Source of the DNA: Branchinecta lynchi
Lineage: Eukaryota; Arthropoda; Branchiopoda; Anostraca; Branchinectidae
Direction: 5' to 3'
Length of the DNA stretch: 64,000 nt
Assembly (NCBI GenBank): GCA_023053575.1
Contig: JAKZAP010000021.1
Coordinates: 18,414,212 to 18,478,211, forward strand
A model generated the notes under the pieces. That model made no database searches, was not told the origin of the DNA, and saw only the letters and a list, made by a program, of their open reading frames with translations. Below are positions 55,518 to 64,000 of this stretch, one piece after another (position 1 is the stretch's first letter; every line of letters starts with the position of its first letter). Position numbers and translations under genes: made by a program.

Positions 55518-58462
55518 TATGGCACTTGAGCTTACTCAAGTGCCATATAGCGATTGTTATTTCTGTCCGTCAGTCGGTCTGTCGGTCTGTCGGTCCCGGT
55601 TTTGCTAGTTCGGGCACTTCCAGATAAGCTAGGACGATGAAACTTGGCAAGCATATCAGGAACTGGACCAAATTAAATTAGAAATTGTCGCTTCCTCGAT
55701 CCGACCATCTGGAGGGGAGTGGAGGGAGGGGGAATCCGGAAAAAATAGGAAAAATGAGATATTTTTAGCTTACGAACGGGTGATCGGATCTTAATGAAAC
55801 TTAATACATGGAAGGACTTCGTGTCTCAGACCCTCCATTTTAAATCCAGACCGGATCCGGTGACACTGGGGGGAGTTAGAGGGGGAAACCGGAAATCTTG
55901 GAAAACACTTAGAGTGGAGGGATCCGAATGAAACTTGGTGGAAAGTACAAGCAAAAGTCCTAGATACGTGACTGATATAACCGGAACGGATCCGCTCACT
56001 TTGGGGGAGTTGGGGGGGGGGGGAGAAGTCCGAATTTGTAGTGATCCCGCGAGTTCCGTGCTTCCTGACGTGCTGGGACGATGGAAATTGACAGGCATGT
56101 CTGGGACCCGACCAGCTTAAATAGGAAATCATCAATTCCCCGATTCGACCATCTGGGGGGGGGGGGAGTGGAGGGAGGGTGAAGCCAAAATTTGAGGTAT
56201 TTTTAGCTTGCGAACGGGTGATCGGATCTTGATGAAAATTGATATTTAGGATGACCTCGTGTCTCAGACACCTCACTTTAAATCCGGGCCGGATCCGATG
56301 ACACTGGGGGGAGTTGGAGGAGGGAACCGGAAATTTTGAGAAACGCTTAAAGTGGAGGGATCGGGATGAAACTTGGTGGGAAAAACAAGCACAGGTCCTA
56401 GAAACGTCATTGACATAACCGGACCGGATCAGGGCACTGTGGGGGAGTTGGGGTGGGGAACCGGAAATTTTGAGAAACGCTTAAAGTGGAGGGATCGGGA
56501 TGAAACTTGGTGGGAAAAACAAGCACAGGTCCTAGACACGTCATTGACATAACCGGACCGGATCAGGGCACTGTGGGGGAGTTGGGATGGGGGTCCGGAT
56601 TTCTAGCGATCCCGCGAGTTCGGCATACTTCCTGGTGTCCTAGGGCGATGAAACTTGGCAGGTATGTCAAGGATCCGAACAGATTGACTTGAGAACAGCC
56701 GTTTCCCCGACCCGACCATCGTGGGGGGAGTGGGTGGATGGGGAGTCCGGAATCTAGTGGCGTGCATAACTTTTGAACGGGTGATCGGATCTTGATGAAA
56801 ATTGATATTTAGGATGACATCCGGGCCGGATCCGATGACACTGGGGGGAGTTGGAGGAGGTAACCGGAAATTCTGAGAAACGCTTAAAGTGGAGGGATTG
56901 GTGGGAAAAACAAGCACAGGTCCTAGACACGTCATTGACATAACCGGACCGGATCCGATGACACTGGGAGGAGTTGGAGGAGGGAACCGGAAATTTTGAG
57001 AAACGCTTAAAGTGGAGGGATCGGGATGAAACTTGGTGGGAAAAACAAGCACAGGTCCTCGACACGTCATTGACATAACCGGACCGGATCAGGGCACTGT
57101 GGGGGAGTTGGGGTGGGGGTCCGGATTTCTAGCGATCCCGCGAGTTCGGCATACTTCCTGATGTCCTAGGGCGATGAAACTTGGCAGGTATGTCAGGGAT
57201 CCGAACAGATTTACTTGAGAACAGCCGTTTCCCCGACCCGACCATCGTGGGGGGAGTGGGTGGATGGGGAGTCCGGAATCTAGTGGCGTGCATAACTTTT
57301 GAACGGGTGATCGGATTTGAATGAAACTTGTCTGGTGAGCTATCGCCTCGGACGTTCAGTGTCACGTCCGAGTCGGGTCCGATACCTATGGGGATGGGGG
57401 GGGGGGGGGGTGGAAAACTTAAGAAACTCTAAAAGTAGAGGGATTGGGACGAAACTTAATGGATGGAACAAGCATTAGGCCTAGATGAAATTGACGGAGC
57501 CAGATGGTTTCGGGGCTCTGTGGGGGGAGTTGGAGGGGGTTTCCTGGAATTCCGGTAGTCGTGAGTTAGAATAGTTCCAGATGTAAAACGACAACGAAAC
57601 TTTGCAGGCATATTAGCGACCCGAATTATCTTGACTTAAAAACCTGACACAACATACCCCCGGAAACTTCCGTTCCTAGATCCGAGCATTTTTGGGGGAG
57701 CAAGAGAAGAGAAATATGGACTTCTATAAATTGCGAACGAGTGGTCTGATTCGAGTGAAACTTCATGGGTGATACGAATCGATGGCCTCGACATGTAAAA
57801 CATGCGTTCGAACCATATGCGACCACGATTAGGGGAATTGGGGTGGGGGGACTTTTGACATGCACAAAAACCAAACGGATGGACCGAATGAGATGCAATT
57901 CGACAGTGCCGAGTTTATGCGGCCTAGATTTGTTATTTGGCGTCTGGGCCGGATTCGGCCAAGGTAGGGGGGGGGGGGGGTACTGGAAACTTGCAGATAG
58001 GCTATACTCCAATTTCAGTCAAACTTGATGAGGGAATTAAGAGATTCGGCCCGAACCGGCTCCGACAACGTTGGTGGGAAGGGGGGGGTACCGGAACTTT
58101 CCAAAAATGCTCAGATTCGAGTGAAACTTGGTAGATGGTATAAACGAAGATGCTTTAGGTGGTCGATTTTTTTTTATTCCGAACCAGATTCGGCCACGGT
58201 AGGTGGAAATAGAGTGAGTACCGGAAATCGTGTAGCACGTCTAGGGATCCAACAAATGGATTTATTGGGATGAAAGTTTGAACAGTCATGTGCATTTGCA
58301 ATCGAGACGATGCCGGAACTGCTCAGAAATGAGTGAAACTAAATATCCTATTTCTATTTCCGAACCGCCTTTTTGGATGGCGGGTGTATTTTGTGACGTT
58401 TTCATCTACTTTCTTGTACAGCCTACTCGTACAAGTGCCATATGAGCTCGTAGCTCTTGTTG
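55518..58462 (+). mobile_element. Family 1 Helitron-like element D
   Basis: Starts with the 12-bp stem hairpin after CCCTTTTT, has the (GTCTGTCG) microsatellite at 55570-55595, and ends GAGCTCGTAGCTCTTG before TTGAAC. It is in the opposite orientation to C and nearly identical to it over all shared modules; the about 650 bp extra length comes from repeated modules at about 56280-57130. Most similar in layout to element B. Confidence 0.88.
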
Positions 58463-58852
58463 AACTTCTCGCTGGCTTGCCGAATCCACTTTCCACGTAC
58501 GGAGTGCATTCACTTTCCGAAACAAGCGGAGTGCCAGAACAGCCTTTGAAAGCGAAGCGAATTTTAAGTTGTAGAGCTTAAGTCACACTGTGCTCAAAAA
58601 GCCGCCTATTCTACAAACAACTCAAATTCCCTAGGGGACGTGAAATTTGATGGGCTTTGTGGCAGCTCGGGGATAATGAGCAGACTGCAATTAGGGTTCC
58701 TGTAACATAATTATACACGCTGTTTTGCTCTAATTCATCTCCTGAATGTAAAAGGACAACATTCAGAATTAGTTGTATGTTGTTCTTTTTCTTTCCTCTT
58801 TCTTTCCAAAATGCCAGGAAATGAGCCCAGTTTGACCAAGCTCTGAGAACAA

Positions 58853-60012
58853 CAAGACGTAAGGTTTCGATGGGATCCCAAAAATCTAATATTTGATCCA
58901 GACAACTGGATCTTGTCTTCGCCAAATCCAGTTCTCGCCAGGCTAATCATTAGAGAAAACCAAGTTCAGATATACCTCTATAAGCCATATCTATTTTGAC
59001 GATACTGACCGAAATTTCCTGCTTTATATCTACCAAATTTCCGTTTCGGCCGAATTCCGAGCTTACTACTTGTCCAGCAAAGGAAGAAAATTCAGAATCG
59101 AATTCAGCGTACGGTATTTCCTTATCCCTACATAGAACATCTAATCAATTTCAAATAAAACTTTAGCTTCTAAAAAAACAAGACCAAAGGGGTCGATGGG
59201 ATCCCAAAAATCTAATATTTGATTCAGACAATGGAGTCTTGTCTTCGCCAGATCCAGTTCTCGCCAGGCTAATCATTAGAGAAAACCAAGTTCAGATATA
59301 CCTCTATAAGCCATATCTATTTTGACGATACTGACCGAAACTTCTTGCTTTATATCTACCAAATTTCCGTTTCGGCCAAATTCCGAGCTAACTACTTGTC
59401 CAGCAAAGAAAGAAAATTCAGAATCGAATTCAGCGTACGGTATTTCCTTGTCCCTACATAGAACATCTAATCAATTTCAAATAAAACTTTAGCTTCTAAA
59501 AAAACAAGACCAAAGGTGTCGATGGGATCCCAAAAATCTAATATTTGATTCAGACAATGGAGTCTTGTCTTCGCCAGATCCAGTCTTGGACAGGCTAATC
59601 ATCAGAGAAAACCAAGTTCAGATATGCCTCTATAAGCCATATCTATTTTGACGATACTGACCGAGACTTCCTGCCGATTTCCGAGCGAACTACTAGTCCA
59701 GCAAAAAAAAAACAATACAGAAACAAAACCAGCGTAACAAACCAGCCCTATACAGAACATCTAATCAACCTAAAATAAAAGTTTGACTTAAAAAAAAAAT
59801 CCGGTAACAAACGGATTCCGGAATGATTGTATGTTGGGGTAAAAAACCATTGTCATATACCGACTCGGCCTCTCTTCTTACCCCTTAATCTGTCATCTAA
59901 TCGAACTTTTGCTTTTAACAAATTTTCGGGTTTTGGCCGGATTCCGGGCGAACTAGTTGTCCGGCGAGAAAATGATTTTCACCATCGTGTTCGACATGTC
60001 TTTTTACACATA
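58853..60012 (+). mobile_element. Family 2 Helitron-like element with a triplicated start
   Basis: The start block AAGACCAAAGG...TCGATGGGATCCC occurs at 58853, 59179 and 59505, giving two complete 326-bp tandem units and a longer third copy. The third continues into 137-bp monomers and breaks off within a monomer (ATGTCTTTTTACACATAA) at about 60012, where the viral element begins. Confidence 0.75.
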
Positions 60013-60250
60013 AGTAGTATATAAAACCGGGTTCTGGCTCACCCTCCCCCCAATTTCAAAACCCCATTTTAACATCAATTTCTTAAATTTTAACATCCTT
60101 TTTACCAAATTATCCCCCTTTTTAAGAACATTTTTATTTTCTTACTTCCAAAATAAAGGATACAAGAAATGAGAATATTACCCTTTACTACATATAAAAT
60201 ACTACAATATACTACTACTTCTTTTTTTTTACATTTTTCATTTTTTATTC
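60013..60250. other. Presumed terminal non-coding region of the viral element
   Basis: Begins AGTAGTATATAAAACCGGG, then C-rich (ACCCTCCCCCC) and T/A-rich stretches to the first stop codon. Proposed as the inner part of a terminal inverted repeat because the host repeat ends here; the other terminus is not in the window. Confidence 0.45.
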
Positions 60251-60255
60251 AAATA

Positions 60256-60564
60256 TTACTGAGTAAACAGTTCTAAATCCACATATGTTTCTTTGTTCTT
60301 GTTTTCGCGTACAATAGGCTGCAAAACCAGATTTTTCTTTAAAAGTAATTCGTTAGCAATGGCATTATATTTCTGAGTTATAAACAAATCACAGGGTTTG
60401 TCATTATGATTAATAACTACAACCAACTTATCACCATATTTTGTCTTAGCAATTCTCATTTTAACAATAGTATATTTCAATCCTAGAACTAGTTCTTCTT
60501 TCCTGATTGTCTCATTGTATTTATTCATTCTGATTGTATTCAAGACTTCCTTTGTGGACTCCAT
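60256..60564 (-). CDS. Small OB-fold-like protein of the viral element
   Basis: 102 residues starting MESTKEVLNT in the shared ATAAATG context. The segment LVLGLKYTIVKMRIAKTKYG followed by a short strand (LVVVINH) has the look of the first strands of an OB-fold, as in single-stranded-DNA-binding proteins; similar small proteins accompany related integrated elements as far as I recall. A DNA-binding role is an inference. It is the last gene before the element edge, 37 bp downstream of the capsid gene. Confidence 0.5.
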   Translation of the reverse strand: MESTKEVLNTIRMNKYNETIRKEELVLGLKYTIVKMRIAKTKYGDKLVVVINHNDKPCDLFITQKYNAIANELLLKKNLVLQPIVRENKNKETYVDLELFTQ

Positions 60565-60601
60565 TTATTAGGGGATGATTTTATTAAATAAAAATCCAGG
60601 C

Positions 60602-61951
60602 TCACAAACTCACATACATATTTTTGTTAATAATATCTAATGTAGCTTTTCTTTCATAATATATAACACAGTAAACATTATATGGTACGGGTTGATTATC
60701 TTTCAACGTTAAACTTATTTCAATATCAGCAGTTGTTCCATTATAAATATTTGACTCGTGTTTGGAAACATCGAAACAGAATAGTGGATATACTTCTTTA
60801 AATTCTTCTATACTAACAACACTACCAGTATCAAATGCTAATTGTTTATAACCCAAATGTATGAACCTATTGTAAAGATTTGAGTATTTACATTTATCAT
60901 CGCTAAAATCACATTTAAGTGGTTCTTCAGGATATTTATCCCCATTAATTCTAAGTTCTATGTCTGTTAAATTCATATGATCAAACACCATATTATTCAT
61001 TAATTGATTGTTATGCTTTTCATTTTTCTGTAGCATCACAACTACTTTTGTTGGATTGTTTCTCTCAGATATAACTTTCCAAGTGTGTTCCTTATTCTGA
61101 CTAACATCGCTTTTATAAGTATTACATGCTTCCCACATCAGATTATGCTTTCTGTCCTTTGCCAATCCCTTTTCTAAGTTACTCATCATTTCAATACTAG
61201 GAGCTACAATAGGGATCTTCCAGGATAAATACTCGATTAATACTTTGAAATTAGTATTTCCATTTCTTATAATCATGTTGTTATCATCATTTCTTCTTAG
61301 AAATATTTTATGTGATGCACCTCTGAAGAATCGTTTGTTTCCTTTCAAAAATCCAAACAATTCTGATAATGGTAAATACATATTTACTAATTTACTGCTC
61401 TTTGTTCTGTTGTATCTTTTTTCAAATCCTTTATTATAATTATCATTATTGGTCAACCTGACTGTTCCAGCCCCTGCTGCAGCCCCTGCAGTAAACAAAG
61501 CAACTACAGGATTAATTTCTTTCCCTTGATTATAATCTTTATACCAGAAATGATTTCTTGCTGCACTTCTAAAATAATCATCAGAGTATTCAATCAACTT
61601 TGTAACGGTGGTTGTAATACCAACATGATTAATTTTTTCAACCGATTCATCGTTTATTACATACTCAGTGGTACTGAATAAATTAAATCCATTATTCGTT
61701 ATAGTAGCAACATCGGTTGCAGCTATAGGAGTCCCATCTTCGTTTACTATTCTGACACTGACATCAAGATAACTTTCACTTGGATAAAACCAAGAATCTA
61801 ATTTCTTTGTTACGAATTCAAACTCTGATTTATTAGATACATTCACATCTGTTTCTCGAATTTCTTTAAATTCATATTTAACCACTGTTTCATCCACAAG
61901 CGGTTCATCAAAAATGTTCCATTGCGGACTGATAACTTTATTTACTGCCAT
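60602..61951 (-). CDS. Major capsid protein (double-jelly-roll type, F54H12.2-like)
   Basis: 449 residues, ATG at 61951. The layout matches the family annotated in animal genomes as uncharacterized protein F54H12.2-like: an N-terminal block with FDEPL (15-19), SYLDVSVRIVNEDGTPI (60-76), a central NNGFNLFSTTEYVIND (86-101), EYSDDYF...FWYKD (121-139), and YNKGFEKRY...SSKLVNMYLPL (172-195). That family is regarded as the capsid protein of Polinton/adinto-like viruses; it would assemble the icosahedral shell. An Ala/Gly stretch (154-162) breaks the first domain. The gene is intact and intron-free, its base composition is far more AT-rich than the flanking host DNA, and its upstream neighbour is the small virion-type gene, 30 bp away. 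A capsid role rests on recalled family similarity. Confidence 0.75.
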   Translation of the reverse strand: MAVNKVISPQWNIFDEPLVDETVVKYEFKEIRETDVNVSNKSEFEFVTKKLDSWFYPSESYLDVSVRIVNEDGTPIAATDVATITNNGFNLFSTTEYVINDESVEKINHVGITTTVTKLIEYSDDYFRSAARNHFWYKDYNQGKEINPVVALFTAGAAAGAGTVRLTNNDNYNKGFEKRYNRTKSSKLVNMYLPLSELFGFLKGNKRFFRGASHKIFLRRNDDNNMIIRNGNTNFKVLIEYLSWKIPIVAPSIEMMSNLEKGLAKDRKHNLMWEACNTYKSDVSQNKEHTWKVISERNNPTKVVVMLQKNEKHNNQLMNNMVFDHMNLTDIELRINGDKYPEEPLKCDFSDDKCKYSNLYNRFIHLGYKQLAFDTGSVVSIEEFKEVYPLFCFDVSKHESNIYNGTTADIEISLTLKDNQPVPYNVYCVIYYERKATLDIINKNMYVSL

Positions 61952-61981
61952 TTATATAAGAAAGAAATTATTAAATAAAAC

Positions 61982-62338
61982 TTATTTCAGAATCTTTAAT
62001 CCATTTCCAGTCATTAACGTTTTGATCAAGTCCTGACTTCTTTGATTTAAAATCCTTTTATTTGTACCGATAAGATCCTTCATCGATTTTTTGTTTCCAA
62101 TTACATCAATGAGTTCCTTCTTGTTTACATTGATCAGATCTTTCCCATATTCTATTGCTCTGTTTTTCAACAACTCAAATCTCGGTTTAATAATATTATT
62201 ATACATTGACATAGCCCCATCTTTTATTTGTTTTGCTGACGTTTGAAATAACTGGGAATTAACAATGTTTTTGAGTACACTACCGATTCCACTTCCATAC
62301 TGCCTTTTATAAAGTAATCGCTTATTATTAATCAACAT
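61982..62338 (-). CDS. Small virion-associated protein, putative
   Basis: 118 residues starting MLINNKRLLYKRQYGSGIGS. A basic N-terminus with RQYGSGIGSVLKNI resembles the Gly-rich membrane-active or core-type small proteins (adenovirus pVI/pX-like) that lie next to capsid genes in related elements. The rest is Lys/Asn-rich and probably helical, ending LMTGNGLKILK. Assigned by position and general composition only. It begins in ATAAATG and its stop codon lies 30 bp before the capsid start. Confidence 0.5.
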   Translation of the reverse strand: MLINNKRLLYKRQYGSGIGSVLKNIVNSQLFQTSAKQIKDGAMSMYNNIIKPRFELLKNRAIEYGKDLINVNKKELIDVIGNKKSMKDLIGTNKRILNQRSQDLIKTLMTGNGLKILK

Positions 62339-62370
62339 TTATAGGTAAATAATTTTATTTCACTAATCCT

Positions 62371-63093
62371 TTAAGCTTTTCTTAAATGCAGCACGTATCC
62401 AACGTTATCACCATTCAAATCGATAGGTCTTCCCAACTGATCAGTAATTGTCATTCTCAAGGAGTAAATAAAGTCTTTTGTATTAATAGGAAGGTAGATT
62501 AATTGTCTAGGATTCTCAACAATTTGACAACCCGGTTCTGTATTCGGAACAAATGTCCAAATGACATCTGATTTACTTTTGTTTACGATAGAACTGTTTA
62601 CAAGAGAGCAGTGAATTTGAATTTTATCAACGCTTCTTGTTATATTCGGAAGCTTTGTACCTTCGTTGATTTTCTTAGATATCTCACTATCCTTCTCAAA
62701 TCCTAAAATCTGACACAAGTCACTATTAAATCTAAACACATATTTTTCTTGTAATAGTATGACAAATCTCATAGATGCTGGATTGGATGAAATTACAATA
62801 GGACATTTATCTTTTGGGGTATCAAAATACTGACACAAAAAATAATTCAAACAATCATCGTTATACATCCCATTAGGAATAGTAACATTCATCCATTCTG
62901 TTGCATTATTATCTTCATCTTTCCTGTATTGAAATATATTATTTCCAAATTTATCACTTATATTATGCCATGAATACCACAAAGTACACTGATTCAAACC
63001 TATTTCATAATCCCAATTACGATTCAATTCGATTGGTTGACTAAATGTTATATCAATGATACTTTCATTACCTTCAATGTTTAACAACACCAT
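62371..63093 (-). CDS. Putative minor capsid (penton-like) protein
   Basis: 240 residues, start MVLLNIEGNESIIDITFSQP. Features seen: WDYEIGLNQCTLWYSWHNIS near the N-terminus, a central FNSDLCQILGF segment, and a C-terminal strand-rich block MTITDQLGRPIDLNGDNVGYVLHLRK. Proteins with this C-terminal ITDQ-x-GRPIDLNG signature sit beside F54H12.2-like capsid genes in other animal genomes, from memory, and a single jelly-roll minor capsid role is the usual proposal. The start follows the stop of the 276-residue gene by 3 bp, so the two share transcriptional context. No frameshift. Confidence 0.55.
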   Translation of the reverse strand: MVLLNIEGNESIIDITFSQPIELNRNWDYEIGLNQCTLWYSWHNISDKFGNNIFQYRKDEDNNATEWMNVTIPNGMYNDDCLNYFLCQYFDTPKDKCPIVISSNPASMRFVILLQEKYVFRFNSDLCQILGFEKDSEISKKINEGTKLPNITRSVDKIQIHCSLVNSSIVNKSKSDVIWTFVPNTEPGCQIVENPRQLIYLPINTKDFIYSLRMTITDQLGRPIDLNGDNVGYVLHLRKA

Positions 63094-63096
63094 TTA

Positions 63097-63927
63097 TTAG
63101 AAATATTTTTTATATATTGAATTGTAATATCTCTTCGTAAAAAAATTATTTCGCATTAACGAATCCAAAATATCAATAGCTTCATTTCTCACCTCATCAG
63201 ATGTATTTCCGTTTACTCTGCTACCTATCAAAGTGTATAATTTTGAAATCATTTCATCACAATTCATAAATATTCCAGTTCCTTGTTGTCTGATAAAGGG
63301 TATACTAGATTGAATTTTTCTTAATCTATCCTTATAGTCTTGTATAAATAAAATAATTTTATCATACTTACTAGAACTATAACTTTTACTTTTCAGACCA
63401 CCATAACTTTGACTTATAGATGTTAAATAATTCAGAGCCCCATCTATTTCGTTAGGATGCTTAAGGTAATAATGAGGCATTTTAAAATAATTATCGGTAC
63501 CATTCCAGTCATCTTTATATTTTAAATTAATTTGATTTAATAATTCCACATCAATATTTAAGTTTAGATTTACGTCATATGGTTGTTCTAGATTGGGTTC
63601 TATAGCATGAGTGGGAGCTCGACTCGATTCCTCTGAAGTAGTGGTCTGTAAAGCTGTTTTAAATGTATCACCTAATCTGACAAACCGTCTTCTTGAATTA
63701 TTATCACCTTCCTGTAGTTTATCAATTATCGTTTCAGCGTTCTCTTGTAATTTTTTGATGGTATCTTTAGTGTTTTCTTTTTGTGCTATAATAACTGGAG
63801 CGTTTAATTCCGAAGCATATTCCCGAAATCCTGCCTTCTCCATCTCATTTTGCTGAACCTTTCTTCTCTGAATTTCTCTGTTCTTCACTATATCCGATAA
63901 AATATCACTCAAGCGTCTTGAATCCAT
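63097..63927 (-). CDS. Coiled-coil protein of the viral element
   Basis: 276 residues, start MDSRRLSDILSDIVKNREIQ. Residues about 10-100 are highly charged and helical, with Gln/Glu/Lys repeats (a coiled coil). Residues 120-210 include PYDVNLNLNIDVELLNQINLKYKDDWNG and a Leu/Tyr-rich helix region. The C-terminus has the order RQQGTGIFMNCDEMISKLYTLIGSRVNGNTSDEVRN then DILDSL, a pattern I recall from companion proteins of F54H12.2-like genes. The function is not established; a virion assembly or core role would be a guess. Confidence 0.5.
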   Translation of the reverse strand: MDSRRLSDILSDIVKNREIQRRKVQQNEMEKAGFREYASELNAPVIIAQKENTKDTIKKLQENAETIIDKLQEGDNNSRRRFVRLGDTFKTALQTTTSEESSRAPTHAIEPNLEQPYDVNLNLNIDVELLNQINLKYKDDWNGTDNYFKMPHYYLKHPNEIDGALNYLTSISQSYGGLKSKSYSSSKYDKIILFIQDYKDRLRKIQSSIPFIRQQGTGIFMNCDEMISKLYTLIGSRVNGNTSDEVRNEAIDILDSLMRNNFFTKRYYNSIYKKYF

Positions 63928-63943
63928 TTATATACAACTAATT

Positions 63944-64000
63944 TTATTTCATAATAAATTTTGAAAGTTCTTTTTCATAAAACCCTCCTTGAATTAATTC
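63944..64000 (-). CDS. C-terminal end of a further viral-element gene (truncated by window edge)
   Basis: The last 18 codons (ELIQGGFYEKELSKFIMK) and stop (63944-63946) of a minus-strand frame that continues beyond the window. Its stop codon overlaps the GAAATAAAATTA motif ahead of the next gene. Too short to identify. Confidence 0.5.
   Translation of the reverse strand, partial: ELIQGGFYEKELSKFIMK

Larger units (their letters stand above)
60562..63955 (-). promoter_or_regulatory. Recurrent start context ATAAATG with upstream AT-rich box in the viral genes
   Basis: All five complete genes begin in ATAAATG (starts 60564, 61951, 62338, 63093, 63927; three read TATAAATG, two AATAAATG). Ahead of 63927 and 62338 the identical box GAAATAAAATTA ends exactly 11 bases before ATG; TTAATAAAATCA lies at the same place ahead of 60564, and more diverged A/T-rich text ahead of 61951 and 63093. 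It resembles the late promoters of some large DNA viruses, where TAAATG is both initiator and start, but the similarity is only in appearance. Confidence 0.55.
60013..64000 (-). mobile_element. Polinton/adintovirus-like integrated DNA virus, partial (virion-gene end)
   Basis: From about 60013 the repeat gives way to AT-rich, gene-dense sequence with five complete intronless minus-strand genes 3-37 bp apart and one partial gene at the window edge. The content (double-jelly-roll-type capsid protein, minor-capsid-like protein, small Gly/Arg-type virion protein, OB-like protein) fits a Polinton/adintovirus-like element. The edge AGTAGTATATAAAACCGGG begins with AG, as Polinton termini do; the matching repeat would be outside the window. 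All visible frames are open, so integration is probably recent. It may be endogenous, and whether it can still form particles cannot be judged from here. Confidence 0.7.

Overview
This window is nuclear DNA of an invertebrate animal: spliced exons with consensus GT..AG boundaries, a eukaryotic type II tRNA-Leu without CCA, very long introns, and a dense load of non-LTR retroelement tails, MITEs, foldback elements and Helitron-like elements. Nothing in the sequence fixes the phylum. The Helitron-like elements (100-150 bp internal monomers plus a GTCC/GTCT-type microsatellite) resemble the pearl/HINE elements described from molluscs and arthropods, which is only a weak hint.

Host genes. (1) At 1149-2196 (minus) lies the first coding exon of a secreted Asp/Ser/Thr-rich protein that is entering an Ig-like fold where the exon ends; the rest of the gene is not identified. 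(2) Divergent from it is a five-exon gene (3535-33082, plus) whose exons join in frame to 542 codons and encode a DEDDh 3'-5' exonuclease with all five catalytic residues; its four introns total about 28 kb and are made mostly of transposable elements. (3) A second plus-strand gene of unknown family has two clean phase-0 coiled-coil exons (50353-50589 and 51445-51642), possibly preceded by a start region at 47935-48468 that is now read in three frames. (4) A tRNA-Leu(UAG) at 28815-28896 sits in intron 4 of the exonuclease gene.

Repeats. Two Helitron-like families dominate. Family 1 has ATGGCACTTG...CAAGTGCCAT subterminal inverted repeats, a 12-bp-stem hairpin at one end, a GAGCT-CGT-AGCTC hairpin at the other, and an interior built of about 145-bp modules each carrying a GATGAAACTTGG core. 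Family 2 has GGGATCCC termini and 137-bp monomers. Two family 1 copies at 53037-58463 face each other as a multi-kilobase palindrome. MITEs with clear target duplications, empty sites and nesting let the order of several insertions be read. Foldback elements share the hairpin GACCCTT-CTTGGC-AAGGGTC.

Right end (about 60013-64000, minus strand). A compact, AT-rich, intron-free block of five complete genes and one partial gene matches the capsid/virion module of a Polinton/adintovirus-like integrated DNA virus: OB-like small protein, major capsid protein, small virion-type protein, minor-capsid-like protein and a coiled-coil protein. All complete genes start in the same ATAAATG context. The element is inserted in a family 2 repeat and continues beyond the window, so polymerase, integrase and ATPase genes are not visible.
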